Below are positions 15,487-24,090 of a DNA stretch of 64,000 nucleotides, piece by piece. Position 1 is the stretch's first letter. Every line of letters starts with the position of its first letter. The notes under the pieces were generated by a model. That model was not told the origin of the DNA. It was given only the letters and a program-made list of their open reading frames with translations, and searched no databases. Source of the DNA: Oscillospiraceae bacterium (lineage in GTDB: Bacteria; Bacillota; Clostridia; Oscillospirales; Ruminococcaceae). A program made the position numbers and the translations under genes. The DNA lies in assembly GCA_021199855.1 (NCBI GenBank), contig JAJQHD010000057.1:124001-188000 (forward strand). The letters run 5' to 3'.

Positions 15487-17094
15487 TTAAAGAGCAATCT
15501 GCTTGTTCACGGCAACCGTGCCGTCGTCGATGTGAGAAATCCTGAAAATAATGTGGTTCGCCCGGTCTTTATAGATAGTGTCGAGGAGTTCGCCCGCAAA
15601 TTCACGGGTTCCAGCATCAAGTGCATTTTCGAGCTCGTCTAAGATTATAACCGACGAGCCCTGCCACCTGAGAATAAGATTTATCAGCATGAGCTTCTTT
15701 CTCTGTCCACCCGAAAGGTTCTTGCCGCCCATTTCGATGTCCGGCAAATCTTCGGGAAGGTCAACCTCCGCAAGAAGACTCGAAAAGTGCTCGTCCGAAA
15801 GCTTGATCCCGGTAATCTCTTCGATATAATTCTTCGCACTGTCGTTGAGCAAAATCTCGTCCTGACTGATGTAGAGAATATGCTTGTAAAGGCTCTCCCG
15901 CCTGATTTCTTCGGCAGGAAGTCCGCTCACAAGAAGCTCGCCGTCGGTAGGCTTCAGAAGGTTCACGAGAAGCTTGACATATGTCGACTTTCCGCTTCCA
16001 TTAGCACCCGACAGCCTGACGATGTCGCCCTTCTCAAATACCTGCGACTGATTCCTGATGACATAATCGTCGTCACCGTTGTAGGAAAACGACACGTTTT
16101 TGAGCTCGATTTTGTCAATTCCCGAAATCTCTTTGTCGCCGTCTTCCTGCTTCGCCTCAAAAACTTTATTCACATTCCCAAACGCCGGCGTCATCCGCAT
16201 AACCATATAAACAGCTGTTTCAAGATTCGAGCTGTAGGAAATAATCTTCTGCGTCGCAAAGAGGAAGAACGCAAGGCTTCCGGCGTCGCTTCCATTGACA
16301 GTCATGCTGAGAAACGCCGCAACGCCGAGATATACGAGCTGATAGTAATTTGTGCTGAGGGTATTCAGTCCGACCATCACAGCATCGGCATCCAGAGAAG
16401 CATTTATAAATCCCCAGAGGCTCTTTTTCTGCCTTTCCACAAAATAGTCCCCCAGGGAATGAGTCTTGACAAGTTCTATTGAATCTACAAAATCGTTAAG
16501 CTCATTGTGGTCTGCCTTCATCATCTGATTTACTCCGGCTGAACGCTTCATGATGAGCCTTCTTGAAAACCATGAAATCGCAAACCCGACAATCGCCGCC
16601 ACGAGGAGAAATACTGCTAACTTTGCGTTTACAAACGCCGAGACCACTAAAAACGATATGAGAAGCACTAAATTCAGGAGTATGTACCCGATATAGTTCC
16701 CGACAATTCTGAAAACATCGAGGACGTCAGAATAAAAGATGTGCTTCAGCTTGTCCTTGCCAATTGAGATGAGCGACTGATAATCCGCTTTTTCAACGGC
16801 TCTGTATATGTCCGTTCTCATAGCTTCCAAGAACGCCCCGCCCAGCCTGTCCTGTGCCCGATATTTCCCTATCGAGAGCAGGCAGTCGAGCAGTAACAGC
16901 ACTAAGAATCCTCCAAGAGCCAGCAAAAGAAACGCCATCGTCCCTCTGATTTCCGTCTCCGAAATAATCTTGCTCATAAGCACTGTCAAAGAAGCTTCCA
17001 GCGCCGTTATCGCCAGAACATAGACAATAACCACCGCAAATTGCTTTTTAGCGCTAGGCAGATATTTTCTGATGGTTTCAAATACGGTTTTCAT
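15487..17094 (-). CDS. ABC exporter, fused membrane and ATPase domains
   Basis: 535 residues: an N-terminal six-helix membrane domain (about 1-310) and an ATPase domain (about 330-535). ATPase motifs: Walker A SGANGSGKST, signature LSGGQRKKL, Walker B VIILDELEN, and a switch His in RISHIDDG. Where most exporters have DEATS/DEPTS after the Walker B Glu, this one has DELEN, and the C-terminus is short, so it diverges from the multidrug/lipid exporter core. It overlaps the radical SAM gene by 4 bases and is last of a five-gene leftward set. It would work as a homodimer unless a partner lies elsewhere. The substrate is unknown. Confidence 0.85.
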   Translation of the reverse strand: MKTVFETIRKYLPSAKKQFAVVIVYVLAITALEASLTVLMSKIISETEIRGTMAFLLLALGGFLVLLLLDCLLSIGKYRAQDRLGGAFLEAMRTDIYRAVEKADYQSLISIGKDKLKHIFYSDVLDVFRIVGNYIGYILLNLVLLISFLVVSAFVNAKLAVFLLVAAIVGFAISWFSRRLIMKRSAGVNQMMKADHNELNDFVDSIELVKTHSLGDYFVERQKKSLWGFINASLDADAVMVGLNTLSTNYYQLVYLGVAAFLSMTVNGSDAGSLAFFLFATQKIISYSSNLETAVYMVMRMTPAFGNVNKVFEAKQEDGDKEISGIDKIELKNVSFSYNGDDDYVIRNQSQVFEKGDIVRLSGANGSGKSTYVKLLVNLLKPTDGELLVSGLPAEEIRRESLYKHILYISQDEILLNDSAKNYIEEITGIKLSDEHFSSLLAEVDLPEDLPDIEMGGKNLSGGQRKKLMLINLILRWQGSSVIILDELENALDAGTREFAGELLDTIYKDRANHIIFRISHIDDGTVAVNKQIAL

Positions 17095-18008
17095 GTTCGT
17101 TCCTCCTCATCCTTGCTCCCAAAAAACTCCGGCACGAAGCCTTCATCCGAAGAGCTCCTCTCCTGCGAGTACCCGTCAAACCCCGAGTCCCGGGCATAAT
17201 CCAGCACACCGTTATATTCAAATGTCGAAACCCGACGGTTGATTTTTTTGAATCTCTCCTCGGTCGTCGCCCGATACATCGGAACATACTGGCACATGAG
17301 GCTTAAAAGTATCTCATCCGGCTTAAAAGCCTCCCGAAGAGCTTTCAGCACCGCCATCGAGTCCTGCCGTAGGGTAGGGAGCACCATATGCCGGACAATC
17401 ACGCCTTTTAAAAGCTTGCCACGGTCATCGAACACGGGCTTCCCGACCTGCTTCTGCATCTCCTTGACAGACGAAATCGCCGTCTCAAAATAGCTTCCCG
17501 GGCAGCCAGAAAACTCTTTTGCGCACTCATCCGAAAAGTACTTCACGTCCGGCAGATAGATGTCGACATAGCCTTCAAGTGCCTTAATCGTTTCAACACT
17601 CTCAAACCCTCCGCAGTTGTAAACTACGGGGATTTTCAGCTTGCACCGAACCATATCGAGCGCCTCGATTATCGACGGTACAAATGGCGTTGGGCTCACT
17701 AAATTGATATTTTCTGCACCCTCATCCTGAAGCCTTAAAAAAGTCTCCGCGAGTTCACTTGTGGTGATGTTATAGCCCTTGCCCTCATGCGAAATCTCGT
17801 GATTCTGGCAAAAACAGCACCTAAGCGTGCACCCCGAGAAGAAAACCGCACCCGAACCGTTGCCAATGGAAATACACGGCTCTTCCCAAAGGTGGAGAGC
17901 CGCTCTAGCAATTCTTATCTTGTCGCTCTGCCCGCAGAAGCCGACGGCTTCATGGCGATTCACAAGGCACCGTCTCGGGCAAAGCTCGCATTTTTCGTAG
18001 CCAATCAT
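17091..18008 (-). CDS. Radical SAM protein, PflX/COG1313 type
   Basis: 305 residues. The radical SAM cluster motif CxxxCxxC is seen as CTLRCCFC at about residue 60, preceded by a cysteine-rich N-terminus (CELCPRRC, GFCGQ) that may bind another cluster. Later blocks NLVSPTPFVPSI, VVYNCGGFES and IYLPDVKYF are typical of the group related to pyruvate formate-lyase activases. No glycyl-radical enzyme is encoded nearby, so the target is unknown. It overlaps ispE upstream and the ABC exporter downstream by 4 bases each. Confidence 0.85.
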   Translation of the reverse strand: MIGYEKCELCPRRCLVNRHEAVGFCGQSDKIRIARAALHLWEEPCISIGNGSGAVFFSGCTLRCCFCQNHEISHEGKGYNITTSELAETFLRLQDEGAENINLVSPTPFVPSIIEALDMVRCKLKIPVVYNCGGFESVETIKALEGYVDIYLPDVKYFSDECAKEFSGCPGSYFETAISSVKEMQKQVGKPVFDDRGKLLKGVIVRHMVLPTLRQDSMAVLKALREAFKPDEILLSLMCQYVPMYRATTEERFKKINRRVSTFEYNGVLDYARDSGFDGYSQERSSSDEGFVPEFFGSKDEEERT

Positions 18009-18859
18009 GATGTCACTTCTTCGCTTGAAACAGGCTCATACACTCCCACAAACGCATAGTCTGAAAGCTCTTTTGCGGCATTATCAGTCGTTTTTTTGTC
18101 CTCAAAAAGCCCATAAACGCATGAGCCGCTTCCGGTCATGAGGCTGTCCGAAGCGCCGAGAGATATAAGCTTTCGCTTGATTTCCTCAATATCCGGATTC
18201 GCAACCGCCTTCTCCAAGTCGTTCGACAGAAGCCTCGAGAAGTTTCCAGAGTTCATAACGACTTCCGAAGAATTGCCATACGGCAGTTTTTTCTCGTCAA
18301 AGAGCCGGTAAGCCTCGGGTGTAGAAATTCCGAAATCAGGCTTCACGAGCAGTACATAGCCGTTTAAGCCTGTTTTTATCGGCGTAAGAACTTCGCCCAC
18401 ACCTTCGCACAACGCACAGCCGCCGGTGACTAAAAACGGCACATCTGCGCCAATTCCAATGCCGAGTCCTCGCAATTCTTCATAAGATAAATCTGCATTA
18501 TAAAGCATGTTCAGCAGGCGTAGAACCGTTGCGGCATCAGACGAGCCGCCGCCCAAGCCCGCCTGAGACGGAATATTCTTTTTAACATGTATATCGACGC
18601 CCTCGGTAGCTTTAATATATCTGAGAAATTCCACTGCCGCTTTTTCGCAAGTGTTATCTTCATCAAGTGGCATACTGTCAGCAAATTCTCCGCCGTCAGA
18701 ATACACCCAGATATCGCCGAAGTTGTTTTTCTCAACCGAAATCTCATCATAAAGGGAAATCGTCTGCATAACGGACGCAATCGAGTGATAGCCGTTTTCA
18801 AGAATTCCCGTGACATCAAGTGTGAGATTAATCTTGGCATACGCCTTTCCGCTAATCAT
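18005..18859 (-). CDS. ispE: 4-diphosphocytidyl-2-C-methyl-D-erythritol kinase IspE
   Basis: IspE phosphorylates CDP-methylerythritol in the MEP route to isoprenoid precursors. It is a GHMP kinase of 284 residues. The N-terminus has AYAKINLTLDV, the ATP-binding loop is SQAGLGGGSSDAATVLRLLN at about residues 94-113, and the third motif is LMTGSGSCVYGLF near residue 245. The gene overlaps the aminotransferase by 8 bases and the radical SAM gene by 4. Its presence shows that the organism uses the MEP pathway. Confidence 0.95.
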   Translation of the reverse strand: MISGKAYAKINLTLDVTGILENGYHSIASVMQTISLYDEISVEKNNFGDIWVYSDGGEFADSMPLDEDNTCEKAAVEFLRYIKATEGVDIHVKKNIPSQAGLGGGSSDAATVLRLLNMLYNADLSYEELRGLGIGIGADVPFLVTGGCALCEGVGEVLTPIKTGLNGYVLLVKPDFGISTPEAYRLFDEKKLPYGNSSEVVMNSGNFSRLLSNDLEKAVANPDIEEIKRKLISLGASDSLMTGSGSCVYGLFEDKKTTDNAAKELSDYAFVGVYEPVSSEEVTS

Positions 18860-20030
18860 TTCCGTTCCTCAGTTCTTCAAGAAATTCCTTGATTCTCGAA
18901 ATCGCTTCCATCAGGTGCCGGAGGGAATAGGCATAAGAAACCCTTATGTAGCCCTCGCCGCAGTCTCCGAAAGCATTTCCCGGAATAACCGCAACACGCT
19001 TGCTGTGAAGAAGCTTGTCGCAGAACTCATCGCTTGTCATCCCTGTTGACTTGATGGAAGGGAAGACATAGAACGCACCTTCCGGTGTGAAGCAGTCGAG
19101 TCCGAGCTCGTTGAAAGCATTGACGAGATATCTTCTTCTTATATCGTACTCCGAAACCATGTGCTTGACGTCGTTTTCGGAGTTCGTAAGAGCTTCGATG
19201 GCTGCATACTGGCTGATAGTCGGGGAAGACATGATGCCGAACTGGTGAATCTTCAGTGCCTGCATGATGATCTCGTGCGGAGCGCACATGTATCCGAGTC
19301 TCCATCCTGTCATCGCAAACGCCTTCGAGAAGCCGTTTACGTAGATAGTTCTTTCTTTCATGTCTTCAAGAGAGATGATAGAAAAGTGCTTTTTGCCATA
19401 TGTCAGCTCACTGTAAATCTCGTCAGTGAGAACCGCGATGTTTGTGCCTTTAAGAACTTCCGCAATCTTCTCTAAGTCTTCACGCTCCATAATCGCACCC
19501 GTCGGGTTGTTCGGATAGGGGAGAATGAGAAGCTTCGTCCTGTCGGTAATAGCGGCTTTCAGTTCTTCAGCAGTCAGCTTGAAGCTGTCCTCGGCTTTTG
19601 TCTCGATGATAACCGGAGTACCGCCGGTGAGCTCGACAATCGGCTTGTAGCATACAAACGACGGCTCCGGGATGATAATCTCGTCGCCCTGCTCGACAAT
19701 TGCCCTGATTGTGAGGTCGATAGCCTCCGAACCTCCGACAGTTACAATAATCTCGCTTGCCGGGTCGTAGGTGACACCGGTGTGCTTTTCGGTGTACTCA
19801 CTGATGGCTTTTCTCAGGTTCATGAGCCCCGAGTTGGCAGTATAGAATGTCTTGCCACGTTCAAGTGCTACAATCGCTTCACGCCTTATTTGCCACGGAG
19901 TGTGGAAATCCGGTTCGCCGACGCCGAGGGAGATAACGTCGTCCATCGTTGCGGCGACGTCAAAATACTTTCTTATTCCGGAGGGCTTTATCTCAGCGGC
20001 TTTTTTGCCGATGAGCTTTTTGTAGTCCAT
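18852..20030 (-). CDS. Class I/II PLP aminotransferase
   Basis: 392 residues, of the aspartate/aromatic aminotransferase subgroup I-gamma. Blocks: GVGEPDFHTPWQIR near the N-terminus, NPNNPTGAIM-like LPYPNNPTGA, VLTDEIYSELTY, and the PLP lysine in NGFSKAFAMTGWRLGY. The C-terminal arginine for the substrate carboxylate is in GYIRVSYAYSL. The start shares one base with the stop of the Lrp-type regulator (TGATG), so expression is coupled and the regulator probably controls this enzyme. The amino-acid specificity cannot be decided from sequence alone. Confidence 0.9.
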   Translation of the reverse strand: MDYKKLIGKKAAEIKPSGIRKYFDVAATMDDVISLGVGEPDFHTPWQIRREAIVALERGKTFYTANSGLMNLRKAISEYTEKHTGVTYDPASEIIVTVGGSEAIDLTIRAIVEQGDEIIIPEPSFVCYKPIVELTGGTPVIIETKAEDSFKLTAEELKAAITDRTKLLILPYPNNPTGAIMEREDLEKIAEVLKGTNIAVLTDEIYSELTYGKKHFSIISLEDMKERTIYVNGFSKAFAMTGWRLGYMCAPHEIIMQALKIHQFGIMSSPTISQYAAIEALTNSENDVKHMVSEYDIRRRYLVNAFNELGLDCFTPEGAFYVFPSIKSTGMTSDEFCDKLLHSKRVAVIPGNAFGDCGEGYIRVSYAYSLRHLMEAISRIKEFLEELRNGND

Positions 20031-20503
20031 CAGTCCAGCCCTCTTTCGTCATGCTCAGAGTCGGTAAGCGAAATGCCGTTTTCTTTATACTTCTGCAAGA
20101 AGAAATGTGTGGAAGTGGAGACAACTCCGTCAATGGTCGCAAGCCGCTGTGCCACGAAGTTAGAAACGTCCCTTATATTCTTGCATCTTACGGTAACTGC
20201 CAGATCATAGCCACCCGACATGAGGGAAACACTCTCGACCTCCTCATATTGCGAGATATATCCCGCAATTTCGTCGTAGCCTACCTGAGCCTTCGGAGTG
20301 ACGGAAAGCTCGATATATGCCGAAACACTGTCCTTGTTGACGACATCGTCGTCCATAATGGTGGAATAGCCCTTTATAACACCGGTTCTTTCAAGTTCTG
20401 AGATGTCGTGAGCGACTTCCTCTTCGGTTCTGCCCAGGAGTGTTGCGAGCTCCTTGTTTGAAAGACGTGCGTTTGTTTTAAGTAAACTGAGTAGCTTAGT
20501 CAT
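20030..20503 (-). CDS. Lrp/AsnC family transcriptional regulator
   Basis: 157 residues with an N-terminal winged helix-turn-helix (NARLSNKELATLLGRTEEEVAHDISELERTGVIKGY) and a C-terminal RAM ligand-binding domain (residues about 70-145: VSAYIELSVTPKAQVGYDEIAGYI, SLMSGGYDLAVTVRC). These proteins sense amino acids as octamers. The chosen ATG at 20503 begins MTKLLSLLKT, the usual Lrp start; an in-frame ATG 16 codons upstream lacks family similarity. It heads the leftward gene set and is coupled to the aminotransferase. Confidence 0.9.
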   Translation of the reverse strand: MTKLLSLLKTNARLSNKELATLLGRTEEEVAHDISELERTGVIKGYSTIMDDDVVNKDSVSAYIELSVTPKAQVGYDEIAGYISQYEEVESVSLMSGGYDLAVTVRCKNIRDVSNFVAQRLATIDGVVSTSTHFFLQKYKENGISLTDSEHDERGLD

Positions 20504-20541
20504 AATATCACTGCCTTTTTTAAAAAGTGTATTTGGGTATA

Positions 20542-20570
20542 AGTTTATCATATTGCAGGTGATAAGTCAA
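20542..20570 (-). promoter_or_regulatory. Promoter of the Lrp-aminotransferase-ispE gene set
   Basis: Minus-strand TTGACT (20565-20570), 17-base spacer, TAAACT (20542-20547). It is back to back with the transporter-leader promoter, with 54 bases between the two -35 boxes. Confidence 0.7.
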
Positions 20571-20624
20571 TCATACGAAGCACGAAAAACCGTATAAAAT
20601 CCGCAATTTTATCTCAAAAAGTCC

Positions 20625-20653
20625 TTGACAACTTGGGTAACACAGTGTATAAT
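20625..20653 (+). promoter_or_regulatory. Consensus promoter of the transporter leader
   Basis: TTGACA (20625-20630), 17-base spacer, TATAAT (20648-20653). A fully consensus promoter would give steady transcription, so control downstream (the attenuator) is probably what sets transporter output. Confidence 0.88.
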
Positions 20654-20710
20654 ATTGAATTCGTAAGGCACGAATGCTTCGCCTTAATTATCATGAAAGG
20701 AGCGGGAACA

Positions 20711-20821
20711 ATGCGTTTAGACAATTACTATGCATTAGAGCAGGAATTTAAGATACCTCTGAGTATGCGAATTGTGCAATCCCGATTCCTTGAAAACCGA
20801 CGGTTCGGTTTTAGCGGATGA
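20711..20821 (+). CDS. Small leader ORF, 36 codons, probable attenuator peptide
   Basis: An ATG with AAAGGAG 8 bases upstream opens a 36-codon frame beginning MRLDNYYALEQEFKIP and ending FGFSG. It lies between a consensus promoter and a rho-independent terminator, with the ABC exporter genes following. Its codons contain GTATGCGAA (20763-20771), which is complementary to the first arm of the terminator, and a perfect hairpin AAAACCGA-CGGT-TCGGTTTT (20793-20812). Such an arrangement resembles leader peptides of ribosome-mediated attenuators before drug-export genes (for example bmrB before bmrCD in Bacillus). The peptide itself matches no family I know. Confidence 0.65.
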   Translation: MRLDNYYALEQEFKIPLSMRIVQSRFLENRRFGFSG

Positions 20822-20862
20822 ATAAGTGCCTTCGATACTTCATGTATCGAGGGCTGTTTTAT
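20763..20862 (+). promoter_or_regulatory. Attenuator: anti-terminator segment and rho-independent terminator
   Basis: The terminator is CCTTCGATAC-TTCAT-GTATCGAGGG (20829-20853) followed by CTGTTTTATT. Upstream, within the leader ORF, GTATGCGAA can pair with TTCGATAC of the first terminator arm, with one bulged G. If the ribosome stalls late in the leader ORF or is slowed, pairing could change and let RNA polymerase enter the exporter genes, which begin 64 bases after the terminator. There is no second clear promoter between the terminator and the exporter start. The switch is an inference; both pairings are read directly. Confidence 0.65.
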
Positions 20863-20926
20863 TATAGATTGTCTTAACAAGTATGTATTTTATGATATGT
20901 TTTGGATATAACAGGAAGGTGATTTT

Positions 20927-23476
20927 ATGAAGTATTTTGACGCTCTCCCACAGCTTGTCGCAGACGAGCTTATGAAGCGTGGCGTCAATCCTGAGAAGCT
21001 TCTTTATTGTGTAAAAGCTGATCTTGACGGAGAAGGAAAATATTTCGACGTCTATGTCACTTTTGACGACAAAGAGCTCTACATAATCAGCGGTTATGAG
21101 GACTACCGGGAACCCACTTCCAAGGAAGAGTTTGAAGAGAAGCTCAGAGGCACTCCAGTCATCAAGAGATTCTTCAAAACTGCTCCTGTAAAGGAAATGG
21201 TCTCATATCGCATCGTGGATTTTCAGGAATACGAAATTGCAAAGATAAAGAATATCTATGTTGACCGCCATCAGAATACTGCAAGGCTGGTTCTGGGAAT
21301 GCTCAGAGAAGGCGAAGTTGAGGACTTCTCCCAGCCTCAGGGCGAGCACGGACACCATCCGATGGGTGCAAGACCGGATGGCGGACGACCTCCGATGGGA
21401 CCTCCTCCCGGAGGAATGGGCGGACCTGGTGGTGGACCCGGCGGACCTCCTCCGGAAGGCGGCTTCGGTGGACCGAGCTTCGGTTGGTCTCCGAGCGAGT
21501 ATGAGCACGACAGGGAGAATATCCTGATTGCAAGATTCTCAATCGGCTATTGCGAGAAGTTCGAGCGCTTCTGCGAGCGCCTCAACATGACTCACAGGCA
21601 TGAAGAGATTGACGACACGCTTCTTGACAGTAAGAACACCGTCTGCCCGATTTGCCATCAACCATACCCGAACCCGAATCGCCCTGTTTGCCCGAGATGT
21701 GTCGACAAGCGCTCGATATTCGGAAAACTGATGGGTCTTTTCAAGGACTTCAAAGTCGAGATAACATTTATAATGCTCTCGATACTCCTGTCAAACATCA
21801 TGGCGATAATTTCGCCTTGGTTCAGCTCGAAAATGCTCTATGACGACGTCCTGAGCGAGTCGGGAAGATTCTACGGTCAGGTTCTCCTGATAGTCCTTCT
21901 TATGCTTCTTACGAATATCCTGAGCAAGCTGACGGGTTTGTTTTCGGGAATCGTAACCGCAAAAGTCGTTCCTCACGTAACGCACACTCTCAGATCCAAG
22001 ATTTACGCTTCGATGAACAATCTGTCACTCCAGTTCTTCACGAGCAAGCAGACAGGTTCTCTTATGTCGAGAGTCGACAGGGACAGCAACAACGTCTACA
22101 GCTTCTTTGTAGATATAGTTCCCTACGGAATCGCAAATATCGTTAAATTGGTCGGCATCGGAGCTATAATGATGTTCCTCAGTCCCATTCTGACAGTGGG
22201 ACTGGTCATTCTCCTGTTTATCCTTCTCTTCGCCGACAATTTCCTTTACAAAAAGCAGAGAAAGCTCTACCACAAACTTGATGTCGCTATGAGAAGCCTT
22301 AACTCTGTCCTTTCGGACGTCATGAACGGTCAGCGAGTTGTAAAATCCTTTGCAAAGGAGCAGAAGGAGCGCGACCGCTACAGAAAGAAGAATAAGGACG
22401 CCTACGAGGTCAACGACCGGATCAACCACAGAGTCACCAACACAATTCCGTTTGTCTGGGGCTGCTATAATCTCTTAAGTATCGGTCTTTTCTGTCTCGG
22501 ATGCCTCCTGATAGTCATGCAGGTCGAAGTCGGCGGAACAGTGTTTACCTATGGTGTACTCACCGGACTTATTTCCTACACCGGAATGTTATATGACCCT
22601 ATCGATTTCTTCATGTGGATAGGCGACAGGTGGGCTCGTTGCGTCGATGCGGCTTCAAGAATGTTTGAAATCCTCGAGTCAAAGCCGACAGTAGTCGAAG
22701 ATCCGAACCCCGTAAGACTTGAGCACCTCGACGGCGATATCGAGTTTAAGAACGTCTTCTTTGAATATGAAGCCGGACACCGTATTCTCAAAAACGTGTC
22801 CTTCAAGGTCACAGCCGGTCACATGTTCGGAATAGTCGGCAAGACCGGAGCGGGCAAGTCTACCATTATAAACCTGATGGCTAGACTCTATGACGTAACT
22901 TCCGGCGAGATTCTCATAAACGGCGTTCCCATCAAAAAGATAGCAACCGAGGATTTGCGTCGGTGCATAGGCATAGTTTCTCAGGAAACCTATATCTTCG
23001 TTGGTTCCGTTGCAGATAACATCCGTTACGCACGACCCAATGCCACAATGGAAGAGGTTATCGAGGCGGCAAAGTCTGCAAACGCCCACGAGTTCATAAC
23101 AAAGCTTCCCGACGGCTACAACACCAAGATTGGCTCCGGCGGAGTAACTCTCTCCGGTGGCGAGAAGCAGAGAATTTCCATCGCAAGGGCAATAATTCAA
23201 GATCCTGATATCCTGATTCTTGATGAAGCTACCGCTTCTATGGACACCAGAACCGAGCGCAAGATTCAGGTCGCAATCGACAGCCTGAAAGAAGGAAGAA
23301 CCATTATTTCCATTGCCCACAGACTTTCGACTTTACGTGATGCCGACATGCTCTGCGTCATCGAAAACGGCGAGGTCAAAGAAATGGGAACCCACGACAA
23401 GCTCATCCGTGAAAAGGGCAAGTACTTCGAGCTCTATATGCTACAGGCAGACGCTTTGAAGTTTATCGAAGACTGA
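20927..23476 (+). CDS. ABC exporter with N-terminal zinc-ribbon and Gly/Pro-rich region (transporter A)
   Basis: 849 residues. About 1-145: an alpha/beta cytoplasmic domain. About 146-192: a Gly/Pro/Met-rich low-complexity tract. About 242-262: a zinc ribbon, CPICHQPYPNPNRPVCPRC. Then six membrane helices (about 275-590) and an ATPase domain (about 610-849) with Walker A KTGAGKST, signature LSGGEKQRIS, Walker B ILILDEATAS and IAHRLST. All catalytic residues are present. The N-terminal extension is unusual for an exporter; the same zinc ribbon occurs in the partner gene downstream. The gene follows a leader attenuator and is 17 bases from the DUF1854 gene, so the three genes probably form one machine. 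ATG has AGGAAGG as ribosome site. Confidence 0.88.
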   Translation: MKYFDALPQLVADELMKRGVNPEKLLYCVKADLDGEGKYFDVYVTFDDKELYIISGYEDYREPTSKEEFEEKLRGTPVIKRFFKTAPVKEMVSYRIVDFQEYEIAKIKNIYVDRHQNTARLVLGMLREGEVEDFSQPQGEHGHHPMGARPDGGRPPMGPPPGGMGGPGGGPGGPPPEGGFGGPSFGWSPSEYEHDRENILIARFSIGYCEKFERFCERLNMTHRHEEIDDTLLDSKNTVCPICHQPYPNPNRPVCPRCVDKRSIFGKLMGLFKDFKVEITFIMLSILLSNIMAIISPWFSSKMLYDDVLSESGRFYGQVLLIVLLMLLTNILSKLTGLFSGIVTAKVVPHVTHTLRSKIYASMNNLSLQFFTSKQTGSLMSRVDRDSNNVYSFFVDIVPYGIANIVKLVGIGAIMMFLSPILTVGLVILLFILLFADNFLYKKQRKLYHKLDVAMRSLNSVLSDVMNGQRVVKSFAKEQKERDRYRKKNKDAYEVNDRINHRVTNTIPFVWGCYNLLSIGLFCLGCLLIVMQVEVGGTVFTYGVLTGLISYTGMLYDPIDFFMWIGDRWARCVDAASRMFEILESKPTVVEDPNPVRLEHLDGDIEFKNVFFEYEAGHRILKNVSFKVTAGHMFGIVGKTGAGKSTIINLMARLYDVTSGEILINGVPIKKIATEDLRRCIGIVSQETYIFVGSVADNIRYARPNATMEEVIEAAKSANAHEFITKLPDGYNTKIGSGGVTLSGGEKQRISIARAIIQDPDILILDEATASMDTRTERKIQVAIDSLKEGRTIISIAHRLSTLRDADMLCVIENGEVKEMGTHDKLIREKGKYFELYMLQADALKFIED

Positions 23477-23493
23477 GAAAGGAGAATATGATT

Positions 23494-24036
23494 ATGGCTA
23501 ACAAAACTGAATATGTCCCCGAAAAGTTTGAAGTAGACAGACTGGAGCTCCTCGATTGCTCTAAGCTCGACTTTTACTGTGACGATGCGGGCTTCATCTC
23601 ACTTAAGTATGAGGGTCAGGAGTATTTCAACGTCAGGCTTACAAGGCTTATGCCGTTCTACTCCGCCACCACCTACATAAGCGTTGCCTACGACAACGAC
23701 GATAAAGAGTTTAAGGAGATAGGCGTAATCAAGGATATGAAGGAGCTTTCTCCCGAGCAGTACAAGCTCGTCGACGAGTATCTCGAATACAAGTACTTCA
23801 TGCCGGAGATTACAAAGGTCTATTCAATCAAGGATAACTCCAGAGGCTTCATCTTTGTAGACATCGACACCACCGCCGGCAGAAAGACCATCTGCATCCG
23901 TGACTGGTACTCAAACTTCCGCATGTTCACCGACAAGTACCTCTACGCCAACGACGTCGACGGCAACAAGTACTGCTGTAACGACATAAATAAGCTTGAC
24001 AAGAAGAGCTTGTCTATTCTCGAAATCTATATCTAA
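23494..24036 (+). CDS. DUF1854 family protein
   Basis: 180 residues. It matches the DUF1854 pattern: LKYEGQEYFNVRLTRLMPFYSATTYISV, EIGVIKDMKELSPEQYKLVDEYLEYKYFMPEITKVYSI, and a closing DVDGNKYCCNDINKLDKKSLSILE. DUF1854 proteins are known beside ABC exporters, including those called cyanophycin-metabolism-associated in proteobacteria, but no cyanophycin gene is seen here. No signal peptide or membrane helix is present, so it should work in the cytoplasm, perhaps on the zinc-ribbon extensions. Two ATGs are possible; the second has the better spacing (9 bases) from AAAGGAG. It lies between the two exporter genes. Confidence 0.85.
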   Translation: MANKTEYVPEKFEVDRLELLDCSKLDFYCDDAGFISLKYEGQEYFNVRLTRLMPFYSATTYISVAYDNDDKEFKEIGVIKDMKELSPEQYKLVDEYLEYKYFMPEITKVYSIKDNSRGFIFVDIDTTAGRKTICIRDWYSNFRMFTDKYLYANDVDGNKYCCNDINKLDKKSLSILEIYI

Positions 24037-24090
24037 CGAAATGGGGGATTAACTACGAATCTACTTATTTCCGCACCGGAAGGGAAGAGC

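Noticed and set aside
22679..23320. A 213-codon minus-strand frame over the ATPase part of transporter A
   Set aside because: Antisense to Walker and signature motifs; a similar shadow exists over transporter B.
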